Positions 7,061 through 15,672 of a DNA stretch of 48,229 nucleotides are shown here, one piece after another. The translations under genes and the position numbers were made by a program. The notes under the pieces were generated by a model that was given only the letters and a program-made list of their open reading frames with translations, was not told where the DNA came from and searched no databases. The stretch comes from Pseudomonadota bacterium (GTDB taxonomy: Bacteria > Pseudomonadota > Alphaproteobacteria > Rhizobiales > Rhizobiaceae): NCBI GenBank assembly GCA_023419535.1, contig JAEZXX010000038.1, positions 1 through 48,229 on the forward strand, in the 5' to 3' direction. Each line of letters starts with the position of its first letter. Positions within the stretch are counted from its first letter, which is position 1.

Positions 7061-8095
7061 TCAGGCGGCGGCGGCCGTCTGACGAAGGAGCTTGCGGTTG
7101 ACGAGGAGCTCGGCGATCTGGACCGCGTTCAGCGCCGCCCCCTTCCGCAGATTGTCGGCCACGACCCACATGTTGAGACCGTTCTCCAGCGTCTGGTCCT
7201 CGCGGATGCGGCTGATGTAGGTCGCGTCCTCGCCGGCCGTGTCGATCGGGGTGACGTAGCCGCCGTCCTCGCGCTTATCGATGACGAGGCAGCCCGGCGC
7301 CTCGCGCAGGATGGCGCGCGCCTCGTCCGCCGTGATCGGCTCCACGAACTCGATGTTGACCGCCTCGGAATGGCCGATGAAGACCGGCACCCGCACCGCC
7401 GTGCAGGTGACCTTGATCTTCGGGTCGAGCATCTTCTTGGTCTCGGCCATCACCTTCCACTCCTCCTTCGTGGAGCCGTCCTCCATGAAGACGTCGATGT
7501 GGGGGATGACGTTGAAGGCGATGCGCTTGGTGAACTTCTTCGCCTCGACCGGGTCGGACACGAAGACCGCGCGCGACTGGGTGAAGAGCTCGTCCATGCC
7601 GTCCTTGCCGGCGCCCGAGACCGACTGGTAGGTCGAGACGACGACGCGGCGGATCCTGGCCTTCTCGTGCAGCGGCTTCAGCGCCACGACGAGCTGCGCG
7701 GTCGAGCAGTTCGGGTTGGCGATGATGTTGCGCTTGGAGAAGCCGGAAACGGCGTCGGCGTTCACCTCCGGCACGATCAGCGGCACGTCGGCCTCGTAGC
7801 GGAAGGCGGACGAGTTATCGATCACGACACAGCCCGCCGCGCCGATCTTCGGCGCCCATTCCTTGGCGACCGAGCCGCCCGCGGACATGAGGCAGATGTC
7901 GGTTCCGGCGAAATCGTAGGATTCGAGCGCCTTCACCTTCAGCGTCTTGTCGCCGAAGGAGACCTCGGTGCCCTGGCTTCGGCGCGAGGCCAGCGCCACG
8001 ACCTCGTCGGCGGGAAAGCCGCGCTCGTCGAGGATGGAAAGGATCTCGCGCCCGACATTGCCGGTCGCGCCGACGACGGCGACCTTGTAGCCCAT
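7061..8095 (-). CDS. asd: Aspartate-semialdehyde dehydrogenase
   Basis: A 344-residue cytoplasmic enzyme that reduces beta-aspartyl phosphate to aspartate semialdehyde, the branch point for lysine/diaminopimelate, threonine and methionine. The N-terminal NADP motif GATGNVG (residues 9-15) and the catalytic cysteine in NPNCSTAQL (about residue 130) are present, followed by the SYQSVSGAG-type block and the histidine in FIGHSE. Length is normal for the family. The start at 8095 is the only one that keeps the nucleotide-binding strand. It stands alone or is weakly linked to the downstream oxidoreductase gene. The antisense strand here contains long open frames that are artefacts of high GC. Confidence 0.97.
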   Translation of the reverse strand: MGYKVAVVGATGNVGREILSILDERGFPADEVVALASRRSQGTEVSFGDKTLKVKALESYDFAGTDICLMSAGGSVAKEWAPKIGAAGCVVIDNSSAFRYEADVPLIVPEVNADAVSGFSKRNIIANPNCSTAQLVVALKPLHEKARIRRVVVSTYQSVSGAGKDGMDELFTQSRAVFVSDPVEAKKFTKRIAFNVIPHIDVFMEDGSTKEEWKVMAETKKMLDPKIKVTCTAVRVPVFIGHSEAVNIEFVEPITADEARAILREAPGCLVIDKREDGGYVTPIDTAGEDATYISRIREDQTLENGLNMWVVADNLRKGAALNAVQIAELLVNRKLLRQTAAAA

Positions 8096-8314
8096 GATTG
8101 TGAAGTCCTGTCCGCTCCCCGCAAGGTTTATCCAGCACTCGAACCCCGTCCCGGGGGAGTGCGGGACGAGGCGGTCAGATAATCGCGGTTTTGGTCGTGG
8201 AGCGCGGGATCATGGAGGCGTCTATGCGCCGCGACCCACCGGCTGTCAATCGCGAGAACCCGAGGAGTCCTCGCGATCGGAGCGGGTCCCGTGCGTCGCG
8301 GCGGGAACGCCCGC

Positions 8315-8413
8315 CTACGGACGGCGCGGCGCGCGGGGGTCGCGGCGTCCGCCGCCCGCGATGCGCTTCGTGATCCAGCCGAGAACGACGGCCTTCAAGA
8401 TGCTCCGGATCAT
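8315..8413 (-). CDS. Putative 32-residue small protein
   Basis: A short frame beginning MIRSILKAVVLGWITKRIAG and ending in a basic tail (RRDPRAPRRP). A GAGAGGA ribosome site lies 6-7 bases before the ATG at 8413. The first 20 residues are an amphipathic or membrane-seeking helix, and the tail is rich in arginine and proline. A GC-rich hairpin (8300-8315) touches the stop codon. It fills an otherwise empty gap between asd and the MFS gene. No family is recognised. The support is the ribosome site, the hydrophobic pattern and the hairpin; it could still be chance. Confidence 0.45.
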   Translation of the reverse strand: MIRSILKAVVLGWITKRIAGGGRRDPRAPRRP

Positions 8414-8613
8414 TGCTCTTCCTCTCGGTTCCGAAAATTCCTCATCCTGAACGGTCGATGATCGTGGATAGTTGCGCCGATCCGGACGATCCTCGCGATG
8501 TTTTTGTGTAGGGGGACTTCCAGAATCATCAGTTTACGATACCGTCCGCGACTGGCCGGACCGGCAGGGGGATATTGCCGGGACCGCGCAGTTCTGTCTG
8601 GGAGGGCGAAACG

Positions 8614-10332
8614 TTGGCGACACATGGAACTCCGGTCGACGAGACCGTGAAGCGACCGGTGACGAAGGAGGAGCGGAAGGTCATCATCGCCTCCTCGCTC
8701 GGCACCGTGTTCGAGTGGTACGACTTCTATCTCTACGGCACGCTCGCCGTGATCATCGGCCGGCAGTTCTTCTCGGCCTTCGAACCCTCCACGCAGGCGA
8801 TCTTCGCGCTGCTCGCCTTCGCCGCCGGCTTCCTCGTTCGCCCGTTCGGCGCGCTCGTCTTCGGCCGGCTCGGCGACCTCGTCGGGCGCAAATACACCTT
8901 CCTCATCACCATCCTGATCATGGGCATCTCGACGTTCCTCGTCGGCCTCCTGCCCTCCTACGACCAGATCGGCTGGGCCGCCCCCATCATCCTCATCATC
9001 CTGCGCATGCTCCAGGGCCTGGCGCTCGGCGGCGAGTACGGCGGCGCGGTGGTCTACGTGGCCGAGCATTCGCCGCGAAACCGCCGGGGCTTCTACACCG
9101 CCTGGATCCAGACGACCGCGACGCTGGGCCTGCTCCTGTCGCTCTTCGTCATCGTGACGCTGCGCATCAACATGGGCGAAGAAGCCTTCGCCTCGACCTA
9201 CGAGCTCTTCTGGGGCCTCACGGGCGGCTGGCGCCTTCCGTTCCTGGGCTCGATCATCCTTCTGGCGATCTCCCTCTACATCCGCCTGTCGATGAACGAG
9301 AGCCCCGTCTTCCAGAAGATGAAGGAGGAGGGCACGCGCTCCAAGGCGCCGCTCAAGGAAGCCTTCGGCACCTGGAAGAACGGCAGGATCGTGCTGATCG
9401 CCCTGTTCGGTCTCGTCGTCGGCCAGGCCGTCGTCTGGTACACCGGCCAGTTCTACGCGCTGTTCTTCCTGCAGAGCATCCTGCGCATCGACCTTCTGAC
9501 GGCCAACGTCCTCATCGCCTGGGCGCTGATCTTCGGAACGCCGTTCTTCCTGGTCTTCGGCTCGCTCTCGGACCGGGTCGGCCGCAAATGGGTGATCCTG
9601 TCGGGCTGCGCCATCGCCGCGCTGACCTATTTCCCGATCTACCAGGGGCTGACGGCGGTCACGAACCCGAACTACGCGCAGGCTCTCGACGAGGTCGAGA
9701 TCCAGGTGCTCGCCGACCCCGCGACCTGCGGAAACCTGTTCGACCCGGTCGGCATCCGCACCTTCACCGAGCCCTGCGACGTGGCCCGCCGCACCCTGTC
9801 GCAGCAGGCGTTCGACTACGACCTGATCGCTCAGCCCGCCGGTTCGCCGACGACGGTGACGATCAACGGAACGCCGGTCGAGGTCGCCCCGGTCGCCCAG
9901 CCCGACGGCACCAACGAGACCTTCGCCCAACGCCTCGGCCCGGCCACGATCGCGGCGGGCTACCCGGCGGTGGACGACCCGGAGAAGGTGCGCGTCACCG
10001 GCTTCTTCTCCGCGCTCGGCAACTGGCAGGCCCTGCAGGCGATCTTCCTGCTCTGGGTGATGGTGCTCTACGTCACCATCGTCTACGGCCCGATCGCGGC
10101 CGCGCTCGTGGAGTTCTTCCCCGCGCGCATCCGCTATACGGCGATGTCCCTGCCCTATCACATCGGCAACGGCTGGTTCGGCGGGCTCCTGCCGGCAACC
10201 TCCTTCGCCATCGTCGCCTCGACCGGCAACATCTATGCCGGCCTCTGGTACCCGATCGGCTTCGCGGTGCTGACGCTCATCATCGGCGCGATCTTCGTGA
10301 CCGACCGGCGCGACGCCGATCTGACCCACTGA
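8614..10332 (+). CDS. MFS transporter, metabolite:H+ symporter (MHS) type
   Basis: A 572-residue inner-membrane carrier of the sugar-porter-like MHS group (ProP/KgtP/ShiA relatives). Features seen: VFEWYDFYLYGTLA in the first membrane segment, GRLGDLVGRK between segments 2 and 3, RMLQGLALGGEYGGA near segment 4, and GSLSDRVGRK in the second half. An extra stretch of about 110 hydrophilic residues (about 345-460, with two cysteines) interrupts the C-terminal half, probably on the periplasmic side, making the protein some 100 residues longer than ProP. The preferred start is TTG at 8614 with GGAGG 8 bases upstream; another TTG at 8575 is possible. Substrate is unknown; organic acids or osmolytes are usual. 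Confidence 0.88.
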   Translation: MATHGTPVDETVKRPVTKEERKVIIASSLGTVFEWYDFYLYGTLAVIIGRQFFSAFEPSTQAIFALLAFAAGFLVRPFGALVFGRLGDLVGRKYTFLITILIMGISTFLVGLLPSYDQIGWAAPIILIILRMLQGLALGGEYGGAVVYVAEHSPRNRRGFYTAWIQTTATLGLLLSLFVIVTLRINMGEEAFASTYELFWGLTGGWRLPFLGSIILLAISLYIRLSMNESPVFQKMKEEGTRSKAPLKEAFGTWKNGRIVLIALFGLVVGQAVVWYTGQFYALFFLQSILRIDLLTANVLIAWALIFGTPFFLVFGSLSDRVGRKWVILSGCAIAALTYFPIYQGLTAVTNPNYAQALDEVEIQVLADPATCGNLFDPVGIRTFTEPCDVARRTLSQQAFDYDLIAQPAGSPTTVTINGTPVEVAPVAQPDGTNETFAQRLGPATIAAGYPAVDDPEKVRVTGFFSALGNWQALQAIFLLWVMVLYVTIVYGPIAAALVEFFPARIRYTAMSLPYHIGNGWFGGLLPATSFAIVASTGNIYAGLWYPIGFAVLTLIIGAIFVTDRRDADLTH

Positions 10333-10355
10333 TCCGCTTCGGATCGCACGCCTGG

Positions 10356-10382
10356 AAGGGCTCCGGCATCGCCGGGGCCCTT
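10356..10382 (+). terminator. Terminator hairpin after MFS gene
   Basis: A 12-bp stem (AAGGGCTCCGGC with GCCGGGGCCCTT, one G-T pair, 3-base loop) is followed by CTTCGTTCC, 24 bases after the stop codon. Confidence 0.6.
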
Positions 10383-10506
10383 CTTCGTTCCGGCCAAGGC
10401 CGAGGGCGAAGAGCCTGCCCCGGCCTCGCCCAACGGCGCGACGGGGACATATAGCCGGCGAAGGAATGGCGTCGGCCCGTTCGGCCGGCGATCGAAAGGT
10501 TCAGCG

Positions 10507-12141
10507 TTGCGTACAGAAGTCCGGACGGGCCGCCTCGGTCCGTTCCCCCATGTCAGCCGCCCCGTCTTCTCCATCTCGGCCGCGCTCATCCTCGGCTTCC
10601 TCGCCTTCGGCATCGTCTTCCCGGACCTTGCCGGGGCGCTCTTTCCCGGGCTGCAGGCCGAGATCGGCGAGCGGTTCGGATGGCTCCTGACGCTGACGAC
10701 GACGTCGGCGATCGGCTTCGTCCTCTATGCCGCGATGAGCCGCTACGGCGACATCCGCCTCGGCGCCCAGACCGAGGAGCCGCAATACGGCTTCTTCTCC
10801 TGGGTCTCGATGCTGTTCTCGGCCGGCATCGGCATCGGCCTTCTCTACTGGGGCGTCGCCGAGCCGCTGCAGCATTTCGCACAGCCGCCGGTCGGCGAGC
10901 CCTACTCGGTGGAGGCGGCGCAGGAGGCCATGGTCCTCTCCTTCCTCCACTGGGGCATCCACGGCTGGGCGATCTATGCCCTCGTCGGCCTCAGCCTCGC
11001 CTATTTCCACTTCCGTCACGGCCTGCCGCTGTCGATCCGCTCGGCGCTCTATCCGCTGATCGGCGATCGCATCTACGGGCCGATCGGCCACACGGTCGAC
11101 ATTCTCGCGGTCTTCGGCACCATCTTCGGCGTCGTCACCTCGCTCGGCCTCGGCGTCATGCAGATCGGCGACGGGATCGAGGTGCTGACCGGGATCCAAA
11201 GCTCCATCCCGCTGCAGCTCGGCCTCATCGCCATCATCACGGCCATGGCGACGGGCTCGGTGATGGCGGGCCTGAATTCAGGCATCAAGCGCCTGTCGAA
11301 CTTCAATGTCGGCCTGTCGATCGCCTTCCTCGCCTTCATCGTCCTCTTCGGGCCGACGCTCTACGTCTTCGATTCCTTCATCGAGAACATCGGCCTCTAT
11401 CTGGAAGCCCTACCGCGCCTGTCCTTCTGGAACGAATCCTATTCGGGCACCGACTGGCAGGTCGATTGGACGATCTTCTACTGGACCTGGTGGATCTCCT
11501 GGTCGCCCTTCGTCGGCATCTTCATCGCGCGCATCTCGCGCGGACGCACCGTGCGCGAGTTCGCGCTCGGCGTCCTGTTCATCCCCTGCGGAATCCTGTT
11601 CTTCTGGTTCACCGCCTTCGGCGGCGTCGCGGTGCAGATGGAACTGTCGGGCGCCGAACCCGGCCTCGCCGCAGCGGCACAGGCGAGCTACGGCTCGGCC
11701 ATCTTCGCGCTGATGGAATTCTACCCGTTCACGACGGTCCTGAACGCGCTCGTCGTCTTCATGATCGTCATCTGGTTCGTGACCTCGGCCGATTCGGCGA
11801 GCCTCGTCGTCGACATGCTGACGGCGGGGGGACACGACGACCCGCCGCGCATCCAGCGCCTGTTCTGGGCCGTCTCGTCCGGGGCCATCGCGGCCGTCCT
11901 CGTCGTGGCGGGCGGGCTGGAGGCGCTGCAGGCGGCGGCCGTGGTGGCAGGCTTCCCCTTCACCTTCGTCATCCTCCTGATGATGGTGGGGCTGCTGCGC
12001 GGCTTCGGGCGCGACCGGCTCGTCCTCCACCGCACCAAGCAATGGTACCTGACGGAGAAGGAGGCCGACGCCAACCAGCCCGACGCCTACAGGGGCGAGC
12101 GCGAGTTGAAGGGGCCGCCCGCGGTCGCCTCGGGCGACTGA
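10507..12141 (+). CDS. BCCT-family betaine/choline/carnitine transporter
   Basis: A 544-residue inner-membrane carrier with twelve predicted membrane segments. Family signatures are clear: GIGIGLLYWGVAEPLQHF around residues 100-120, the tryptophan-rich WTWWISWSPFVGIFIARISRGRT around 325-350, and the cytoplasmic tail. BCCT proteins import glycine betaine, choline or related quaternary amines with Na+ or H+. The start is TTG at 10507 with AAAGG about 8 bases before. The charged tail is short, unlike long-tailed BetT, so osmosensing is less certain. It lies in the same direction as the MFS gene but after a terminator, so probably has its own promoter in 10383-10506. The substrate is not determined. 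Confidence 0.93.
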   Translation: MRTEVRTGRLGPFPHVSRPVFSISAALILGFLAFGIVFPDLAGALFPGLQAEIGERFGWLLTLTTTSAIGFVLYAAMSRYGDIRLGAQTEEPQYGFFSWVSMLFSAGIGIGLLYWGVAEPLQHFAQPPVGEPYSVEAAQEAMVLSFLHWGIHGWAIYALVGLSLAYFHFRHGLPLSIRSALYPLIGDRIYGPIGHTVDILAVFGTIFGVVTSLGLGVMQIGDGIEVLTGIQSSIPLQLGLIAIITAMATGSVMAGLNSGIKRLSNFNVGLSIAFLAFIVLFGPTLYVFDSFIENIGLYLEALPRLSFWNESYSGTDWQVDWTIFYWTWWISWSPFVGIFIARISRGRTVREFALGVLFIPCGILFFWFTAFGGVAVQMELSGAEPGLAAAAQASYGSAIFALMEFYPFTTVLNALVVFMIVIWFVTSADSASLVVDMLTAGGHDDPPRIQRLFWAVSSGAIAAVLVVAGGLEALQAAAVVAGFPFTFVILLMMVGLLRGFGRDRLVLHRTKQWYLTEKEADANQPDAYRGERELKGPPAVASGD

Positions 12142-12157
12142 GGCCGACGGCGGAGAC

Positions 12158-12180
12158 AAAGGGCGCGCGCGGCGCCCTTC
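12158..12180. terminator. Bidirectional terminator between BCCT gene and leuB
   Basis: An 8-bp stem (AAGGGCGC with GCGCCCTT, 5-base GC-rich loop) lies between two converging stop codons, with a short A run on one side and CCTAATT on the other. Confidence 0.6.
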
Positions 12181-12203
12181 CTAATTCGATCCCGCCTGTC
12201 CGC

Positions 12204-13316
12204 TCAGGCGGCGAGCCGCTCCCGGAACGCGGCGAGGATCGCGCCGCCCATCTCGGCGGTCCCGACCTGCCGCGCGCCCGGCGCCATGATGTCGCCGGTG
12301 CGAATGCCATCTTCCAGCACCTTGGCGATCGCGCCTTCCAGCGCGTCGGCCTCGGCCGTCATCTGGAAGGAATAGCGCAGCATCATCGCCAGCGAGGCGA
12401 TCATCGCGATCGGGTTGGCGACTCCCCGCCCCGCGATGTCCGGCGCCGATCCGTGCACCGGCTCGTAGAGCGCGCGGCGCTTTCCCGTCGCCTCGTCGGG
12501 CGTGCCGAGCGAGGCCGAGGGCAGCATGCCGAGCGAGCCCGTCAGCATGGCCGCGATGTCCGACAGCATGTCGCCGAAGAGGTTGTCGGTGACGATGACG
12601 TCGAACTGCTTGGGGTTCTGGACGAGCTTCATGCCGCCGGCGTCCGCCAGCATGTGGTCGAGGGCGACGTCCTCGTATCCCGCCTTGTGCGTCGCGGTGA
12701 CGACCTCGTTCCAGAGCACGCCCGTCTTCATGACGTTGCGCTTCTCCATCGAGGTCACCTTGCCGCGGCGTGTGCGCGCCAGCTCGAAGGCGGCCCTGGC
12801 GATGCGCTCGATCTCGTAGGTCTGGTAGACCTGCGTGTCGACCCCGCGCTTCTGGCCGTTCCCCAGATCGACGATCTCCTTCGGCTCGCCGAAATAGACC
12901 CCGCCCGTCAGCTCGCGCAGGATCAGGATGTCGAGCCCGTCGACGAGCTCGCGCTTCAGCGAGGAGGCGTCGGCGAGCGCCGGATAGCAGATCGCCGGCC
13001 TCAGATTGGCGAAGAGTTCCATGTCCTTGCGAAGCCGCAGGAGCCCCGCCTCGGGCCGCTTCTCGTAGGGGACCGCGTCCCATTTCGGGCCGCCCACCGC
13101 ACCGAAGAGCACCGCGTCCGCCACCATGGCGAGCGCCATGTCCTCTTCCGAGATCGGGACGCCATGCGCGTCGAGCGCCGCGCCGCCGACGAGGCCCGTT
13201 TCCGCCTCGAAGCCCGCGCCCGCCTCGTTGAGGACGGGGATGAACTTCTCCACCTCGGCCATCGCCTCGGGGCCGATGCCGTCGCCGGGCAGGAGCAGGA
13301 GTTTGCGGGTCGTCAT
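12204..13316 (-). CDS. leuB: 3-isopropylmalate dehydrogenase
   Basis: A 370-residue cytoplasmic enzyme that oxidises and decarboxylates 3-isopropylmalate with NAD+ in leucine synthesis. Features: LPGDGIGPE at the N-terminus, LLRLRKDMELFANLRPA (substrate arginines), EKRNVMKTGVLW, and the Mg2+-binding NLFGDMLSDIAAMLTGSLG block, then the adenine-binding HGSAPDIAGRGVANP. Length is normal. It is transcribed behind leuD with a 66-base gap, so leuD-leuB are probably one operon. leuC is not next to them, which is common in Rhizobiales. Confidence 0.97.
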   Translation of the reverse strand: MTTRKLLLLPGDGIGPEAMAEVEKFIPVLNEAGAGFEAETGLVGGAALDAHGVPISEEDMALAMVADAVLFGAVGGPKWDAVPYEKRPEAGLLRLRKDMELFANLRPAICYPALADASSLKRELVDGLDILILRELTGGVYFGEPKEIVDLGNGQKRGVDTQVYQTYEIERIARAAFELARTRRGKVTSMEKRNVMKTGVLWNEVVTATHKAGYEDVALDHMLADAGGMKLVQNPKQFDVIVTDNLFGDMLSDIAAMLTGSLGMLPSASLGTPDEATGKRRALYEPVHGSAPDIAGRGVANPIAMIASLAMMLRYSFQMTAEADALEGAIAKVLEDGIRTGDIMAPGARQVGTAEMGGAILAAFRERLAA

Positions 13317-13382
13317 CTACGGGCAGCTCCGGTCTGTCGTTCTATTTGAAAACGTGTCGGGGAAGCTCGGCCCCCTACCCGC

Positions 13383-13988
13383 TCATGCCCAGGGGCGCCC
13401 CTCGGACAGCTTGCCCTCGAAGGCGGCGATGTCGCCGTCCTTCTGGAGCGTCAGGCCGATGTCGTCGAGGCCGTTCAGGAGACGGTGCTTGCGGGCCGGA
13501 TCGATGTCGAAGGCGATCCGCTCGCCGTCGGGCCGCACGATCTCCTGGGCCGCGAGATCGACCGAGATCTTCGCGTTCGCCCCTTTCCGCGCGTCGTCCA
13601 TGAGCTGGTCGAGCTCGTCCTGGGTGACGCGGATCGGCAGGATGCCGTTCTGGAAGCAGTTGTTGTAGAAGATGTCGGCGAAGTCGGTCGAGATCACGCA
13701 GCGGATGCCGAAGTCGAGCAGCGCCCAGGGCGCGTGCTCGCGGCTCGAGCCGCAGCCGAAATTGTCGCCCGCGATCAGGATCTCGGCGTCGCGATAGGCC
13801 GGCTTGTTGAGGACGAAGTCGGGATTGTCCGAGCCGTCGTCGTTGTAGCGCAGGCCCGCGAAGAGGCCGACCCCGAGCCCGGTGCGCTTGATCGTCTTCA
13901 GATAGTCCTTCGGGATGATCATGTCGGTGTCGATGTTGACGATCGGCAGCGGTGCGGCCACCCCGGTCAGCCTGTCGAACTTCTGCAT
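13383..13988 (-). CDS. leuD: 3-isopropylmalate dehydratase small subunit
   Basis: A 201-residue small subunit of isopropylmalate isomerase, which works with LeuC (not in this window) to convert 2- to 3-isopropylmalate. The swivel-domain motif FGCGSSREHAPWAL (about residues 72-85) and the N-terminal NIDTDMIIPK are intact. The ATG at 13988 has a near-perfect AAGGAGGA ribosome site 5 bases upstream, so the longer upstream frame is rejected. leuB follows in the same direction. Confidence 0.97.
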   Translation of the reverse strand: MQKFDRLTGVAAPLPIVNIDTDMIIPKDYLKTIKRTGLGVGLFAGLRYNDDGSDNPDFVLNKPAYRDAEILIAGDNFGCGSSREHAPWALLDFGIRCVISTDFADIFYNNCFQNGILPIRVTQDELDQLMDDARKGANAKISVDLAAQEIVRPDGERIAFDIDPARKHRLLNGLDDIGLTLQKDGDIAAFEGKLSEGRPWA

Positions 13989-14194
13989 GTCGATCCTCCT
14001 TGCGCGGCGGGTTCCGGTCGCGGGGCGCGTTCCCGGTCCGCAAGCCGCTCTCGTCGCCGGTTCCGATAGCATCGCCCGCGCTCGGGGGTCAAAGCTTCGG
14101 TCTTTCTCCCCCGCGCAGTGACGGAGCCACCGCACTTGCGCGCCGGAGCGGGCTTTGCGAGGGATGCCGGACCCTTCTGTCCGGAGCCCCCTTC

Positions 14195-14401
14195 ATGAAG
14201 CTCTACCGCCTCCTCACCGGGATCGATGATTCCGCTTTCTGCCACAAGGTCTCGCTCGCCCTCTCCAAGGGTTGGGAGCTGGCCGGCAGCCCGGCCTACG
14301 CCTTCGACGCGGCGGAAGGCGTGATGAAGTGCGCGCAGCCGGTGACGAAGACCGTCGAGGGCAAGGATTACGACCCCTCGATGAAGCTCGGCGAGCAGTA
14401 A
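14195..14401 (+). CDS. DUF1737 family protein
   Basis: A 68-residue protein beginning MKLYRLLTGIDDSAFCHKVS. The pattern of a short strand, a helix around LSKGWELAGSPAYAFD, and a lysine- and aspartate-rich C-terminus matches the DUF1737 family of small cytosolic proteins of unknown function. It has one cysteine near residue 16 and another near residue 46 in MKCAQPV. It ends 4 bases before the next gene, so the pair are likely co-transcribed. No function is known for the family. Confidence 0.8.
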   Translation: MKLYRLLTGIDDSAFCHKVSLALSKGWELAGSPAYAFDAAEGVMKCAQPVTKTVEGKDYDPSMKLGEQ

Positions 14402-14405
14402 TTCC

Positions 14406-15086
14406 TTGCGTCGCGGCGCGAAGCGTTCGGCCCAGGCCTTCGCGGGGCTGGCACTGGCGATCGCGCTCGCGCTTCTCGTCGGCATGCTGGTGCCGCGTGG
14501 TACGGCGGACGTCGCGACCGGACCGGGACGGCACGAGATCGTGCTCGTCGCCAACGCCATTCACACCGACATCGCCCTGCCCGCGACGCCGCAGGTGCTG
14601 GAGCGCCTGCGCTTCCTCGCCGAGGATGGCCTGCCGCTCGACCACCCCGAACTCGGCGCCATCCTCGTCGGCTGGGGCGGGCGCGAGTTCTACACGCGAA
14701 CGCCCACCTGGGGCGACCTGACGCCGGGCGCGGCCTTCGCCTCGGTCACGCTCGACGATTCCGTCCTGCGCTTCGCGCTGGCGCCCGTCCTTCCCGCGGA
14801 CCTTCCGGGCACGCGGCGGCTCGAACTCTCGGACGCGCAGCTCGACGCGCTCCTGTCCTTCGTCGAGGAGACGCTGCAGCGCGACGACACCGGGCGCCGC
14901 ATGCTGGTGGAGGGTGCGGCCTATTCTTCCTTCGACCTCTTCTACGAGGCGGAGGGCTGGTTCAACATCGCCGTCGGCTGCAACGTCTGGACGAGCGCGG
15001 CGCTCGCCCGCGCCGGCATCGCCACGGGTCTGTGGACGCCCCTGCCCCAGACCCTTCTCGCCTCGATCCGCTGGCACGGGGGCTGA
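14406..15086 (+). CDS. DUF2459 / TIGR02117 family protein
   Basis: A 226-residue protein starting with TTG at 14406, four bases after the DUF1737 stop. It has an N-terminal signal anchor or signal peptide (about residues 10-30). The family blocks VLVANAIHTDIALPA, VGWGGREFYTRTPTW and GCNVWTSAALARAGI are present; the histidine, the WG(G) motif and the Cys-Asn pair resemble a cysteine-peptidase-like arrangement, but this is conjecture. Members are often annotated as conserved hypothetical proteins near urease genes; no urease genes are here. Probably periplasmic. Confidence 0.82.
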   Translation: MRRGAKRSAQAFAGLALAIALALLVGMLVPRGTADVATGPGRHEIVLVANAIHTDIALPATPQVLERLRFLAEDGLPLDHPELGAILVGWGGREFYTRTPTWGDLTPGAAFASVTLDDSVLRFALAPVLPADLPGTRRLELSDAQLDALLSFVEETLQRDDTGRRMLVEGAAYSSFDLFYEAEGWFNIAVGCNVWTSAALARAGIATGLWTPLPQTLLASIRWHGG

Positions 15087-15093
15087 ACGGGCC

Positions 15094-15672
15094 TCAGGCG
15101 AAGAGCGCGCGTTCGACTTCGGCCGCGTCCATCACCGTGCAGAACTCGCCGTGGAGATTGGCGAGCGTCATCGCCTGGATGTCCTCGGCTGCATGCAGAC
15201 GTCCGTCGGGCCCCTTCCGGTCGAAGGTGTAGGTGGCATCGCCGACGAGAACGGTCTCGTAGCCGAGATTGCCGGCCATGCGCGTCGTCGTCTCCACGCA
15301 ATGGTTGGTGGTGATGCCGACGACGACCAGCGCCTCGATCCCGTTCGCCCGCAGATGCGCGTCGAGCGGGGTGCCGATGAAGGCGCTGTTGACGTCCTTC
15401 ACGATCACCGTCTCGCCGGCGATGGGGCGCGCGGCCTCCATCGGCCGGAAGCCGGAAGCGTCCGGGTGGAAGCGCGAGCCGGGGCTCATATTGCGGTGGC
15501 GGACATGAACCACCGGCGCGCCCGCCCGCCGGAAGGCGGCGATGAGCCCGGCCATGGCGCGAAGCGCGCCCGGATTGTTGCGCCGCTCGCCCGCCGCCTC
15601 CTTCTCGGCGAACGCCTCCTGCACGTCGATCGCCAGAAGCGCGGTGCGCGCCGGGTCGAGACGACCGATCAT
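15094..15672 (-). CDS. Isochorismatase-family cysteine hydrolase
   Basis: A 192-residue cytoplasmic hydrolase of the isochorismatase-like fold. The catalytic aspartate is in LLAIDVQEAF (about residue 16), the lysine in VIVKDVNSAF (about 92), and the nucleophile cysteine in TNHCVETTTRMAGNLGY (about 126). Relatives hydrolyse nicotinamide, biuret, carbamoyl-sarcosine, ureidoacrylate and similar amides, so the substrate is open. The start at 15672 overlaps the stop of the upstream zincin gene as ATGA, so translation is coupled. It converges with the DUF2459 gene with a 7-base gap. Confidence 0.9.
   Translation of the reverse strand: MIGRLDPARTALLAIDVQEAFAEKEAAGERRNNPGALRAMAGLIAAFRRAGAPVVHVRHRNMSPGSRFHPDASGFRPMEAARPIAGETVIVKDVNSAFIGTPLDAHLRANGIEALVVVGITTNHCVETTTRMAGNLGYETVLVGDATYTFDRKGPDGRLHAAEDIQAMTLANLHGEFCTVMDAAEVERALFA

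Noticed and set aside
5408..8182. Open frame of over 900 codons opposite the Rieske oxidoreductase and asd genes
   Set aside because: It crosses two well-supported genes and an inverted repeat; the translation has no motif and random charged composition.
13383..14135. Longer leuD beginning 49 codons upstream of 13988
   Set aside because: The upstream part has no LeuD-like sequence, and the ATG at 13988 has a near-perfect AAGGAGGA site.
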